DNA of 64,000 nucleotides from an uncultured Bacteroidia bacterium (GTDB lineage: Bacteria; Bacteroidota; Bacteroidia; Bacteroidales; F082). A program made the position numbers and the translations under genes. Shown piece by piece: positions 23,655-32,586 of this stretch (positions are counted from its first letter, which is position 1; each line of letters opens with the position of its first letter). Location: assembly GCA_902769875.1 (NCBI GenBank), contig CACXQV010000009.1:1-64000 (forward strand), read 5' to 3'. A model generated the notes under the pieces. The model was not told the origin of the DNA and ran no database searches. It was given only the letters and a program-made list of their open reading frames with translations.

Positions 23655-25688
23655 ATGAAAAAAGTATTTCTACTTTCATTGAGCCTTGCTTTAGGCTTCA
23701 GTGCATTTGCACAACAGCGTGTGGCCAAGGACGACGTCCGTAAGGTCCAAGTCAGCGCCAAGAAGGCTGTTGCAGGCAAAGAGATGGCCGCTCCCACTGC
23801 TGCCCAATTTGCTCCCCAACAGACCGTTGTTGGCAACAGGAACCAAAGCGAAGAATTCGCTTCCACCATGTGGACCTACTACGACCTGCAGTCGAACCAC
23901 TATGTGGCCAACCGTATGTACCAGTTGCCCAACGGTTCAGTAGCCGCCACGGCCACCATGTCGCACACCCCCAGCGCATCCTCAGTCCCGGATCGTGGCA
24001 CTGGCTACAACTTCTTCAAAGAGCAAGCCACCAAGGAGTTCACCACCGGTGAATGGATTTTCGGCACCGTCGAAGAAGGCGCCGGCCCGGAAGACCGCGT
24101 CGAACCCGTGATGTCGGGTTGGCCGTCAATCGCCCCTTGGGGTGAACAAGGCGAAATCCTCCTCTCTCACGGCGGTGGCGCCTTGAACTGCTACACCAGA
24201 GAGATTGCCGGCGAAGGCGAATGGGTTTCGAGAGGTGCCCTTCCTCCGTTCCCGGAAGGCTATCCTTATTCAGAGTATCCCACCTGGCCCAGAGTGGTCA
24301 CCTCGGGTGAAAACCACAACATCATCCACGTTGCTGCCATCCTCCAACACAGCATCTCTTCCGACGAAACCGACCTCCGCACCGTGATGTGGCGTTCGGA
24401 AGACGCCGAAAACTGGACGGTGAGCTACGGCCCCCTCGAAGAGGTTGGCTATCACATCGGCGTGTTCTCGGCTGACGACTATTGCATGGCTGCCAACGGC
24501 CACAATGTCGCCATCCTCTATTCGGGCAGCATCACCAACAGCGTTTGGATCAGCAAATCGACCGACGACGGCTTGACCTGGAACACCTACAGAGTGTGGG
24601 AAGACCCGTATGAAGGAAAAGACCTGAACGTGATGGATTGGGAATATTCAGAAGACCTTTACAGGCCCATGAACGGTGCCATCGCCATCGACAACAACGG
24701 CGTGGCCCACGTCGCCCTCAACGTGTTTGAGATGACCCACACCTTGGAAAACGAGCCTGGCTACTATTCCTATTACTATGGCCGTGCCGTTGACGGCATC
24801 CTCTATTGGAACGACACCCAAGAGGCTCCCATCCAATCGGAAGACGGCAACCCGCACAACGCCGCCCGCCTGTGGTGGCCCATTCCGGACGATCCTGACT
24901 ACATCGAGATGCACGCCGACTCCACCAAGTGGATTGGTTACCTGCCTATGTACTACGATGCCAACGGCTCACTCATCGCTTGGGACAACAACAAGGAGTA
25001 TTTGAATGAATACACCAGCAAGGTCCATGGCAACTCGGCCCACCCGGCCCTGTCAATCGACCCATACGGCAACATCGCTTGCGCCTATTCAGCTCCTTGC
25101 ACCGCCCGCGAAGCCAACGCCGCCGATGCCCAACCTTATTACCTCAGAAGCATCTACGTCAGCTACTACAATGTTGACGAAGGCTACTGGCACCAAGTGG
25201 AAGACGACCTCATCGAGCCCGTGTTCGACCTCGAACTGTCCGACTGCCTCTTCACGATGTCGGCCCCCAACGTCGCCAACCCCGGTGAATTCTGGTTCGG
25301 TTTCCAAGCCGACTATCAGATCGGCCTCTCATGGGGCAGCAACGCCACGCAGCCCGAAACCACCCAAAACGACATCTATGTCGTGAAGGTTGTTGCCGAT
25401 CCCGAAATGGCCAACGTGAACGAAGCCATCAACCCGATGACCACCACCCGCGTCTATCCCAACCCCACCACCGACGTGCTGAACATCGAGGTGAACGCTT
25501 CGATGGCCTCCGAAATGAGCATCAGCGTCTACAACATCATGGGCCAAAACGTGATGAACAAGACCGTCAGCATCAATGCCGGCCTCAACTTCCCGAGCAT
25601 CAGCACGAGCGACCTCAACAGCGGCATCTACTTCGTCACTGTGAAGGCCAACGGCTTTGAGAACACCATGAAATTCATCGTGAAGTAA
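23655..25688 (+). CDS. T9SS-sorted BNR/Asp-box propeller-like protein, tandem copy 1
   Basis: A 677-residue exported protein. The start was set at MKKVFLLSLSLALGFSAFAQ, a clear signal peptide. The body has Asp-box-like motifs (STDDGLTW; MWRSEDAENW is weaker) spaced as in sialidase-type or exo-alpha beta-propellers, and the shared segment SVPDRGTGYNFF near residue 110. It ends with a T9SS type A domain (TTTRVYPNPTTDVLNIEVN through KFIVK). Catalytic residues of sialidases (Arg triad, RIP motif) were not found, so a binding or structural role is as likely as an enzymatic one. It is the most divergent of three tandem paralogues. Confidence 0.82.
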   Translation: MKKVFLLSLSLALGFSAFAQQRVAKDDVRKVQVSAKKAVAGKEMAAPTAAQFAPQQTVVGNRNQSEEFASTMWTYYDLQSNHYVANRMYQLPNGSVAATATMSHTPSASSVPDRGTGYNFFKEQATKEFTTGEWIFGTVEEGAGPEDRVEPVMSGWPSIAPWGEQGEILLSHGGGALNCYTREIAGEGEWVSRGALPPFPEGYPYSEYPTWPRVVTSGENHNIIHVAAILQHSISSDETDLRTVMWRSEDAENWTVSYGPLEEVGYHIGVFSADDYCMAANGHNVAILYSGSITNSVWISKSTDDGLTWNTYRVWEDPYEGKDLNVMDWEYSEDLYRPMNGAIAIDNNGVAHVALNVFEMTHTLENEPGYYSYYYGRAVDGILYWNDTQEAPIQSEDGNPHNAARLWWPIPDDPDYIEMHADSTKWIGYLPMYYDANGSLIAWDNNKEYLNEYTSKVHGNSAHPALSIDPYGNIACAYSAPCTAREANAADAQPYYLRSIYVSYYNVDEGYWHQVEDDLIEPVFDLELSDCLFTMSAPNVANPGEFWFGFQADYQIGLSWGSNATQPETTQNDIYVVKVVADPEMANVNEAINPMTTTRVYPNPTTDVLNIEVNASMASEMSISVYNIMGQNVMNKTVSINAGLNFPSISTSDLNSGIYFVTVKANGFENTMKFIVK

Positions 25689-25708
25689 GTTTCCACTTTG
25701 AATGCACG

Positions 25709-25738
25709 AAAAAGGAGGCCTGCGGGTCTCCTTTTTTT
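25709..25738 (+). terminator. Intrinsic terminator after tandem copy 1
   Basis: AAAAGGAGGCC pairs with GGTCTCCTTTT around TGCG, followed by a T-run. Confidence 0.85.
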
Positions 25739-25803
25739 GTTTGTGTTCACGGAGAAGAATCCAAAAAAAATCCCCAAAAAACGCACCATTAAAGAAAAAT
25801 TAC

Positions 25804-25811
25804 TATTTTTG
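25804..25811 (+). promoter_or_regulatory. -7 promoter element for tandem copy 2
   Basis: TATTTTTG followed by C, 75 bases before the start at 25886. Confidence 0.6.
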
Positions 25812-25885
25812 CCTCGCATAAACCTACTAAAAAAGACAACAAAACATCAAAATCATTCACTAATTATTCATTAAAATCATTAAAA

Positions 25886-27817
25886 ATGAAGAAGTTATTT
25901 ACCTTAGCCTTAGCCTTGCTGGTTGCCACCACCGGCTTCTCGCAAGTGAGACAACAAATGGTGTCGAAGAAAGACGCCGTTTCCGCCACAAAGTATGTGA
26001 CGAGAGGAATGGAAAGCTTTGAGAACGTCCAAAGCCAACCCAACATGACCCGCACCGACGGTGAACTCGACTTCACGACCTACGACTGGCAGACCAATGC
26101 CGGCGCCCTCACCCGCACCATCGTGTGGCCTGACGGAAAGGTCAATTTCGCCTACACCATCGCCAGCGATGCTGGTTTCAGCGACCGTGGCACCGGCATC
26201 GGTACCTACGACTATGTGAACGACACATGGACTCCGCTGGAAGGCCGCATCGAGACTGAAAGGACCGGTTTCGGCTCCATCGCCCGCTACAAGGAAAACG
26301 GCATCGTAGTGGCTGCCCACACCAACAACAACCTTTCCATCTACATCGTTGACGACAAAGACAACATGGAACCCAACAGCGTTCCCGCAGCCCTCTCCGT
26401 CGGCAGCGAAGACTACACCCACCCGGCAGTGATGACCTCCGGCCCCAACCGCGACATCATCCACATGATTGCCACCAAGTTCCAGGGCTATGAAGGCGAC
26501 GTGTACGAGCCCCTGAGATACTGGCGCTCGTCAGACGGCGGCCAAAACTGGGACAAGGAATACGTCGAACTCCCCTTCCTCACCGCTGAATACGGCATCA
26601 ACTGGGGCTCCAACAGCTACTACTGGATGGAGACCACCGACGACAACCGCTTGTCACTCGTCATCAACAACAGCTGGAGCGACGGCATGGTCATCTATAG
26701 CGACGACAACGGCGAGACTTGGGAAAGAAAGGTGTTCTATCACCACCCTGGCCCATTCGCCACTTATCCTGAATCAGGTTGGGGCTTCGGCTTCCCGCGC
26801 TGGACGTCAGTGCAATGGGGTGCCAACGGCGAGCTCTGCATGGCCTACGAATGGAACGGCAGCAATGACGTAGCCACCTCCACCAGCGGCGGTTACTTCC
26901 CCGGCATGGGCGGTGTGGCTTTCTGGAGCGAAAGCATGCCTTACCGTGGCGAAAACGGCCCCGCCCACGGTTGCGACCCCAACAACCCGATGCCTCCTGT
27001 CTTTGGCCAGCCCTTCATCATGGACTCCGCCTACATCTATGAAGACATCTACGCCTCGTGGTGGCTCTTCAGCGACGCCACGCACGAAATGTGGCCCGAA
27101 TACATGGGTTACCTCTCGCCCCTCGGCCCCGATGAGCAACCTTTGGAAGACCCCTACGAGGCCACTGAATGGAACATCGAAGACAACACCAGCCACGGCG
27201 GCTACAACTGCGGCGTTTGCGCATTCCCCGTCCTTTGCATGCTTCCCGGCTGCAACGGTTCCGACATGGTTGCCGTTTGGAGCGCCATGGACGAGCACCA
27301 CAAGGATGGCGATTTCCACTACTTCAAGCTCTTCGCCAGCTATTCAGGCGACGGTGGCCTCACTTGGGCACGCCAAAGACAGCTCACCACCGACTTCATG
27401 TATGAACTTTCGGAATGCGTCTATCCGCAGGCCACGGTGATTGGCACCACCCTTATCATCGCCGTCCAAATGGACCCCGACGCCGACTCATTCGTGCAAG
27501 GCGACGACCCCGACCCGGACAACAACTACTACCAAGGCCTCACCTTCGAGCTTGAAGACCTCTTCCCGAACGTTGGCGTTGGTGTGCAAGAAGTGAGCCA
27601 CAACACCCACATGAACCTCTATCCCAACCCTGCCACTGACCGCCTCAACATCACCCTCAGCCAAAACGCTGAGCTCGTGGTCTACAACATCTATGGCCAG
27701 AAGGTGATGAGCCAAGAAGGCAATGCCGGTGCCAACGTGCTCAACATCAGCGAACTGTCAAGCGGCATCTACTTCCTGAACGCTGGCAACGAAACCCAAA
27801 AGTTCATCGTCAAGTAA
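25886..27817 (+). CDS. T9SS-sorted BNR/Asp-box propeller-like protein, tandem copy 2
   Basis: A 643-residue exported protein with signal peptide MKKLFTLALALLVATTGFSQ. The body has Asp-box motifs WRSSDGGQNW, YSDDNGETW and SGDGGLTW, and the diagnostic shared blocks DFTTYDWQTNAG, FSDRGTGIGTYD and GMGGVAFWSESMPYRGENG. The C-terminal T9SS domain begins NLYPNPATDRLNITLSQN and ends KFIVK. It is clearly the sister of copy 3: both carry the YDWQTN, SDRGT, MPYRG and MWPEYMGY/MWPEYIGY blocks in the same order. No known enzyme active site was recognised. Own promoter and terminator, so independently transcribed. Confidence 0.83.
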   Translation: MKKLFTLALALLVATTGFSQVRQQMVSKKDAVSATKYVTRGMESFENVQSQPNMTRTDGELDFTTYDWQTNAGALTRTIVWPDGKVNFAYTIASDAGFSDRGTGIGTYDYVNDTWTPLEGRIETERTGFGSIARYKENGIVVAAHTNNNLSIYIVDDKDNMEPNSVPAALSVGSEDYTHPAVMTSGPNRDIIHMIATKFQGYEGDVYEPLRYWRSSDGGQNWDKEYVELPFLTAEYGINWGSNSYYWMETTDDNRLSLVINNSWSDGMVIYSDDNGETWERKVFYHHPGPFATYPESGWGFGFPRWTSVQWGANGELCMAYEWNGSNDVATSTSGGYFPGMGGVAFWSESMPYRGENGPAHGCDPNNPMPPVFGQPFIMDSAYIYEDIYASWWLFSDATHEMWPEYMGYLSPLGPDEQPLEDPYEATEWNIEDNTSHGGYNCGVCAFPVLCMLPGCNGSDMVAVWSAMDEHHKDGDFHYFKLFASYSGDGGLTWARQRQLTTDFMYELSECVYPQATVIGTTLIIAVQMDPDADSFVQGDDPDPDNNYYQGLTFELEDLFPNVGVGVQEVSHNTHMNLYPNPATDRLNITLSQNAELVVYNIYGQKVMSQEGNAGANVLNISELSSGIYFLNAGNETQKFIVK

Positions 27818-27853
27818 AATTGATGTTCATTTTTTAATATTTTATTACTAAGT

Positions 27854-27880
27854 GAAAGGAGACCTTCGGGTCTCCTTTTC
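27854..27880 (+). terminator. Intrinsic terminator after tandem copy 2
   Basis: GAAAGGAGACC and GGTCTCCTTTTC enclose a TTCG tetraloop. Confidence 0.88.
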
Positions 27881-27904
27881 TTATTGCTTAATCCAAGTTT
27901 CGCA

Positions 27905-28030
27905 AGTTGAGGTGCATCCCGATGGGATGCCATCCCAATGCGTCCGACTGGTTCCGTAGGGATTTGCCATCGGTAAAGCAAGAAGCATCAACCCTTTGCT
28001 TCCCGTCGGGATGTGCCAAACCTGAATTGC
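27905..28030. repeat. Intergenic repeat with GCATCCCGATGGGATGC hairpin
   Basis: GCATCCC-GAT-GGGATGC (27914-27930) is followed by TCCGTAGGGATTTGCCATCGG and CCCGTCGGGATGTGCC. These are typical of short Bacteroidales repeats. It fills most of the 385-base gap between copies 2 and 3; the rest holds the terminator and promoter. Confidence 0.6.
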
Positions 28031-28109
28031 CTGACCAGCCCAAAACAACGGCAACGCACGATAACCGCAAAAAAATCGCAAAAAAATTGCACCATCAAAG
28101 AAAAACGTT

Positions 28110-28117
28110 TACCTTTG
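28110..28117 (+). promoter_or_regulatory. -7 promoter element for tandem copy 3
   Basis: TACCTTTG followed by C, 86 bases before the start at 28203. Confidence 0.62.
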
Positions 28118-28202
28118 CTCCCAAATAACCGCGCGAAAACGCGGCCAAACCCTAAAAGAAACACATCAATAACTCAATTATTATCAATTAAACTCATTCA
28201 AA

Positions 28203-30164
28203 ATGAAAAAGTTATTTACTTTAGCATTGGCCTTGACGGTGGCCTTCGGCGGCTACTCTCAAGTGATGAAAGTGTCGAAAAACAACGACGCTTTGAAGAC
28301 CTCTGCCCACCAGATTTCGGTCACGGGCAGCGAACTGTACCAAAACGTGGGCAGCCAGCCCAACATCGCCAGAAGCGACGCCGAGTTGGACTACACGTTC
28401 TACGACTGGCAAACCAACACCGCCGGCAAGAACCTGACGATGAACTTCCCCGATGGTTGCGTCGGCTTTGCCTATGTGTACTCGGGTGACGCCTCACACA
28501 GCGACCGTGGCACCAACATCGCCATCTACAACCCCGCCACCGACGAATGGACCACTTCGGGCGGCTCGATTGAAGACCACAAGACCGGTTTCGGCTGCGC
28601 AGCCCGCTATGGCCAAAACGGCATCGTCGTGGTTTCGCGCAACCCCGCCACCTACACCTGCGAGGTTTACATCATCGACAACAAGGACAACTTGGCCTAC
28701 CAATCCGTGGAGCCCATCTATGTGATGCCCGGCAACCAAGACCTCCACAACCCGCACTTCCCCGCCGTGATGTGCACTGGCCCCGACCACAACCACATCC
28801 ACATCCTCGTCACCGCCTATGACGAAGTGAGCGAAGAAGGCCAAACCAACCCCTTCTACTACTTCCGCTCGATGGACGGCGGTGAGACTTGGGAAGAGTA
28901 CATGAAGATCCCGCAATTGGGTCGCGACTTCTGCCCCCAATACGGTTCGGGCCAAGATGCCTACTTCATGGAAAACAGAGGCGGCAACCAACTGAACATC
29001 GTGGTGAACACCCGTCGTGGCAATGGCATCGTGCTGACTTCCAACAACGAAGGCAACACTTGGGAAACCACTGAATACTACCACCACCCCGGCATCGACG
29101 TCGATTACGGCGAAAACCTTGGCTACATGTATCCTCGTTGGACTTCAGCCCTGTGGGACAACAACGGCGTGCTTCACTTGGCCTATGAATTTGGCGGCGG
29201 CTCTGGCGATGCCACTTCCACGAACTACTATCCCGGAATCGGTGGCATCGTCTACTGGAACAGCGAAATGCCTTACCGTGGCACCGAACCGCTTGCCTGC
29301 GACCCCAACAACCCGAGACCCTGCATCCCCGGCCAGCCCTTCATCGCCGACTCCGCTTACATCAACAATGACATCTATGCGTCATGGTGGCTGTGGAGCG
29401 ACGCCCCGCACGAAATGTGGCCAGAATACATCGGCTATGTGACTCCTCTGGACGGTGAAGAGCAACCTTTGGTTGACCCCTACGAGGCCACCGAGTTCTT
29501 CTCCTACGATGCCGGCATGACCAACCACGGCCACTACAATGGCGGCGTGTGCGAAATGCCCGTGCTGCTCATGACCCCTGACCAAACCATGATGGTTGCC
29601 GTTTGGATTGCCTTGGACGACCACCACACCGGCATGGGCGCCACCAACGACCTGACGCTGATGAAAGTGTTTGCCCGCGCCTCCATGGACAAGGGCGAAA
29701 CTTGGACCCCGATGAAGCACCTCACCACCGACTTCATGTTTGAACTTTCGGAGTGCGTTTATCCGCAGGCTGCCATCGCCGGCAACAAGCTCGTCATCGC
29801 CGTACAAATGGACGCCGAGCCCGACTCCTTCCTGATCGGTTCGGGTGGCGACCTCGTGGCTGAGGACAACTACTACCAAGGCATGACCTTCGACCTGCTC
29901 GACCTCTTTGGCTACGACGGCGTTGAGGAACAGCAACAAGTGGTCAACAACACGACCATGAGCATCTATCCCAACCCTGCCACCGAGCAACTCAACGTCG
30001 CCCTCAACCAGAACACCGAAATCGTGATCTACAACATCATGGGTCAGAAGGTGATGAGCCAAGAAGGCCGCGTTGGCGCCAACAGCATCAACATCAGCGA
30101 ACTGAACGCTGGCATCTACTTCGTGAATGCCGGCACCCAGAGCCAAAAGTTCATTGTCAAGTAA
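28203..30164 (+). CDS. T9SS-sorted BNR/Asp-box propeller-like protein, tandem copy 3
   Basis: A 653-residue exported protein with signal peptide MKKLFTLALALTVAFGGYSQ, nearly the same as in copy 2. Asp-box motifs are FRSMDGGETW, TSNNEGNTW and ASMDKGETW. The body repeats the copy 2 blocks (YTFYDWQTNTAG, HSDRGTNIAIYN, EMPYRGTEPLACDPNN). The T9SS domain starts SIYPNPATEQLNVALNQN and ends KFIVK. The pair arose by tandem duplication. Function unknown: possible binding of glycans or peptides at the cell surface, by analogy with other T9SS propellers. Confidence 0.83.
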   Translation: MKKLFTLALALTVAFGGYSQVMKVSKNNDALKTSAHQISVTGSELYQNVGSQPNIARSDAELDYTFYDWQTNTAGKNLTMNFPDGCVGFAYVYSGDASHSDRGTNIAIYNPATDEWTTSGGSIEDHKTGFGCAARYGQNGIVVVSRNPATYTCEVYIIDNKDNLAYQSVEPIYVMPGNQDLHNPHFPAVMCTGPDHNHIHILVTAYDEVSEEGQTNPFYYFRSMDGGETWEEYMKIPQLGRDFCPQYGSGQDAYFMENRGGNQLNIVVNTRRGNGIVLTSNNEGNTWETTEYYHHPGIDVDYGENLGYMYPRWTSALWDNNGVLHLAYEFGGGSGDATSTNYYPGIGGIVYWNSEMPYRGTEPLACDPNNPRPCIPGQPFIADSAYINNDIYASWWLWSDAPHEMWPEYIGYVTPLDGEEQPLVDPYEATEFFSYDAGMTNHGHYNGGVCEMPVLLMTPDQTMMVAVWIALDDHHTGMGATNDLTLMKVFARASMDKGETWTPMKHLTTDFMFELSECVYPQAAIAGNKLVIAVQMDAEPDSFLIGSGGDLVAEDNYYQGMTFDLLDLFGYDGVEEQQQVVNNTTMSIYPNPATEQLNVALNQNTEIVIYNIMGQKVMSQEGRVGANSINISELNAGIYFVNAGTQSQKFIVK

Positions 30165-30181
30165 GTTTGCGATGGATGCAC

Positions 30182-30213
30182 AAAAAAAGGAGGCCGTCCG
30201 GCCTCCTTTTTTT
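30182..30213. terminator. Bidirectional terminator between tandem copy 3 and pdxA-like gene
   Basis: AAAAGGAGGCC and GGCCTCCTTTT enclose GTCC, with A-run on the left and T-run on the right. It can serve both convergent genes. Confidence 0.88.
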
Positions 30214-31219
30214 ATTGTTCCTTACGATGCCTGATAATGTCGGCAGCGAGGAATGCCGCCCTGCGATACGACTCAGGCATGGCCTTGTTCATGTTGGCCA
30301 ACTCAAAACAAGGGCCGTGCAGGGGCTCGGCACACACCACGGGCAGCCCCGCCCAATAGGACGCGCAGCCACCCGTTGCCAAATACCTCAACGGCAAAAC
30401 GGCTTGGTCGTAGTACATCGCCAGAACCGCGTCGTATTTGGCCCACAAGCCCGAAACGAAGAGCTGCGAACTCGTGAAAGGCCCGAAAGCGAAAACGCCT
30501 TTGCGCTGGACGTCGCCGATGGCCTTGACGATCTTGTCGTCGTCGCCCACAGGCTCGGTGCCTGAGTGGGGATTGATGCCCATCACGGCAATCTTGGGCC
30601 CGTTGATGCCGAAGTCCTTCTTCAAGGCCTCGGAAAGCGAGAACAGCTTCCACACAATGAAGCGGATGTTGATTTGCTCCAAAGCCTCGCCCAAGGGCAT
30701 GTCGTCAGTGGCCAAGGCAATGCGCATCGTGTCGTTCACCATCACGCGCAGGGGGGCGGCATCGGGATAGTGCGAAAAAAGATAATCCAAGTTGCTTTTG
30801 GCCATCAAAGGGCTGTCGGGGGCCATCACAATGCCATCCACGAGGTTGTTCTGGAGGTCGTCAAAAGCGCGTTTCATCGAGAGCACCGACATCTCAGCCG
30901 AGGATTCGGAAGGTTTCCCCGGCTCGATTTTCAGCTCGTTCTCCACGATGTTGATGATGTTGAATTTCTTGTCGCCGGCTTGGCGGGCGTCGCGCGTCAA
31001 CGAATAGTTGGGCAATTCCATGCCGAAGTTCTTCTTGTAATAGGAGAACACCTTCGACTGCCCATACAAGACCGGAAGTAGCGAATCGAACATACGAGCG
31101 TCGGAGAAGGTTTTCAGCATGATTTCATAGCTGATGCCATTAAAGTCGCCTTGGGTGAGACCGAGGCGAAACAGGGCTGTAGGAGTGGTCTTGTCTTGCA
31201 TAGGCAATAAGTTTTTCAC
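30212..31219 (-). CDS. pdxA: PdxA-family 4-hydroxythreonine-4-phosphate dehydrogenase, divergent
   Basis: A 335-residue cytoplasmic protein of the length and motif order of PdxA (pyridoxal 5'-phosphate synthesis). It has LTQGDFNGISYEI in place of GDPAGIGPE, the HSG of NPHSGT, and MYYDQAVLPLRY in place of MYHDQ. By family knowledge the His of MYHDQ is a metal ligand; here it is Tyr. The TPVDHGTA-type loop reads AEPLHGPCFELA. So this copy is divergent and may have altered activity or substrate. An alternative start is the internal Met at 31201. It lies between the BNR tandem and waaA and has its own promoter. Confidence 0.8.
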   Translation of the reverse strand: MKNLLPMQDKTTPTALFRLGLTQGDFNGISYEIMLKTFSDARMFDSLLPVLYGQSKVFSYYKKNFGMELPNYSLTRDARQAGDKKFNIINIVENELKIEPGKPSESSAEMSVLSMKRAFDDLQNNLVDGIVMAPDSPLMAKSNLDYLFSHYPDAAPLRVMVNDTMRIALATDDMPLGEALEQINIRFIVWKLFSLSEALKKDFGINGPKIAVMGINPHSGTEPVGDDDKIVKAIGDVQRKGVFAFGPFTSSQLFVSGLWAKYDAVLAMYYDQAVLPLRYLATGGCASYWAGLPVVCAEPLHGPCFELANMNKAMPESYRRAAFLAADIIRHRKEQ

Positions 31220-31244
31220 TGAATTTCAACGGGAAATCAGCCCT

Positions 31245-31252
31245 CAAAATTA
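31245..31252 (-). promoter_or_regulatory. -7 promoter element for the pdxA-like gene
   Basis: Minus-strand TAATTTTG, 26 bases before the start at 31219. Confidence 0.5.
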
Positions 31253-31290
31253 GTCAAAAAAACAAATAATCAAAAATTATGGGCAAAAAA

Positions 31291-32586
31291 TCACAAAAAA
31301 AGTGCCTTCTCAAAACCTTTTAAGATGGTTTTTGTGGCTCCGACCTGCGATTTCAGGTAGTTTTTGCAGGTTGCAGAGGCCTTTTCGCGGAAATCCGCAT
31401 CCGAAATCAGGCGGTTGAAAACTGCCGACAATTCGCCAGCATCGTTGATGGAGAACGCCCCCTGATTGGCCACCAAATCGACGGCCTCCTTGAAGCTCTT
31501 GTACTTCGGCCCAATCACCACGGGACAGCCAAAAGTGACAGGCTCCTGAATGTTGTGGATGTTGACCCCGAAACCGCCGCCGACATAAACGAATTGCGCG
31601 TATTGATACAGTTGGGAGAGTATGCCTATCGTGTTCACGACCAACACCTTCGACGGTTTTTCGGCAGGCAAGTCGGTATAAAGCCGCGCTTCGGGAAACA
31701 TCGCCTTGATTTGCGAGAGGTGCGATGAAGATATGTCGTGAGGCGCAACGACGAGGCAATACCCCTCCGGCATTTCAGGCAAAAAAGCAGCCAAGAGCTT
31801 TTCGTCGGGCGGCCAAGTGCTTCCCGCAATGATGCAATGCCGGTTTGCGATAAAACGTTCCATTTCGGGGAAAGGCTTCACCTGCTCGGCGATGGCTGCC
31901 ACACGGTCGAAGCGGGTGTCGCCACAAATGGTGACGTTGTCCATCCCGTGGCTTTTGAGCAGCTGCGCCGTGGTTTCGTCTTGCACGAAGAAATGCTCCA
32001 CGTTGCACAATTGCCTACGGAACCAAGCCCCATACCAGCGGAAGAAAAAGGAATCGGGCTTCAGGATGAGCGAAACATAGAACAACGGGACGCCAGCCCG
32101 CTTCAAAGCCCGCATATAGTTGAACCAAAACTCATACTTGATGAAGAAAGCGGCCACGAAACGGCGGCTTTTCACCCATTGCTCGGCGTGACGGGGCGTG
32201 TCGGTGGGCAAATAGAGCACCTCGTCAGCCAAAGGATAGTTTTTGCGGATTTCGTAGCCCGATGGCGAGAAGAACGACAGCAGGATCTTGAACTCCGGAT
32301 GCTTTTGTTTCAGTGCCTCGATGACGGGACGCCCCTGCTCAAACTCACCCAAAGAAGCGGCGTGGAACCAAATCCAAGAAGCGTCATCCGGCATTGCCCC
32401 CTTCGACTGGCACAGCAGCCTTTGGCTTTTGCGGCCTCCGACCCACAGCTTCGCCTTGGCATGGCCCAAAAGAGCTGCCAGATGCACGCCGAGGGCGTAG
32501 AACCGGATTCCCAATGTGTAGACGAGACGCACAATCAATAATAATAGAATTCCTCCGGACGGCGTTGGTAGGTGGGGATGTTCCAA
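31291..32586 (-). CDS. waaA: 3-deoxy-D-manno-octulosonic acid (Kdo) transferase
   Basis: About 415-431 residues. It transfers Kdo from CMP-Kdo to lipid A, at the inner membrane. An N-terminal hydrophobic segment (LLLLIVRLVYTLGIRFYALG) is followed by the family motif HAASLGEFEQGRPVIEAL, a second GT-B domain with IIAGSTWPPDEKLL, and QFVYVGGGFGVNIHNIQEP. The start is uncertain. ATG at 32586 overlaps the upstream gene by 52 bases and gives an atypical MEHPHLPTPSGG leader. A TTG at 32538 overlapping that gene's TGA, or a GTG at 32532, would fit the usual family N-terminus better. Likely co-transcribed with the outer-membrane protein gene upstream. Confidence 0.9.
   Translation of the reverse strand: MEHPHLPTPSGGILLLLIVRLVYTLGIRFYALGVHLAALLGHAKAKLWVGGRKSQRLLCQSKGAMPDDASWIWFHAASLGEFEQGRPVIEALKQKHPEFKILLSFFSPSGYEIRKNYPLADEVLYLPTDTPRHAEQWVKSRRFVAAFFIKYEFWFNYMRALKRAGVPLFYVSLILKPDSFFFRWYGAWFRRQLCNVEHFFVQDETTAQLLKSHGMDNVTICGDTRFDRVAAIAEQVKPFPEMERFIANRHCIIAGSTWPPDEKLLAAFLPEMPEGYCLVVAPHDISSSHLSQIKAMFPEARLYTDLPAEKPSKVLVVNTIGILSQLYQYAQFVYVGGGFGVNIHNIQEPVTFGCPVVIGPKYKSFKEAVDLVANQGAFSINDAGELSAVFNRLISDADFREKASATCKNYLKSQVGATKTILKGFEKALFL

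Noticed and set aside
23655-30164. Sialidase function for the three BNR-type proteins
   Set aside because: Asp-boxes are present but no RIP motif or Arg triad could be identified, so the enzyme name was not used.
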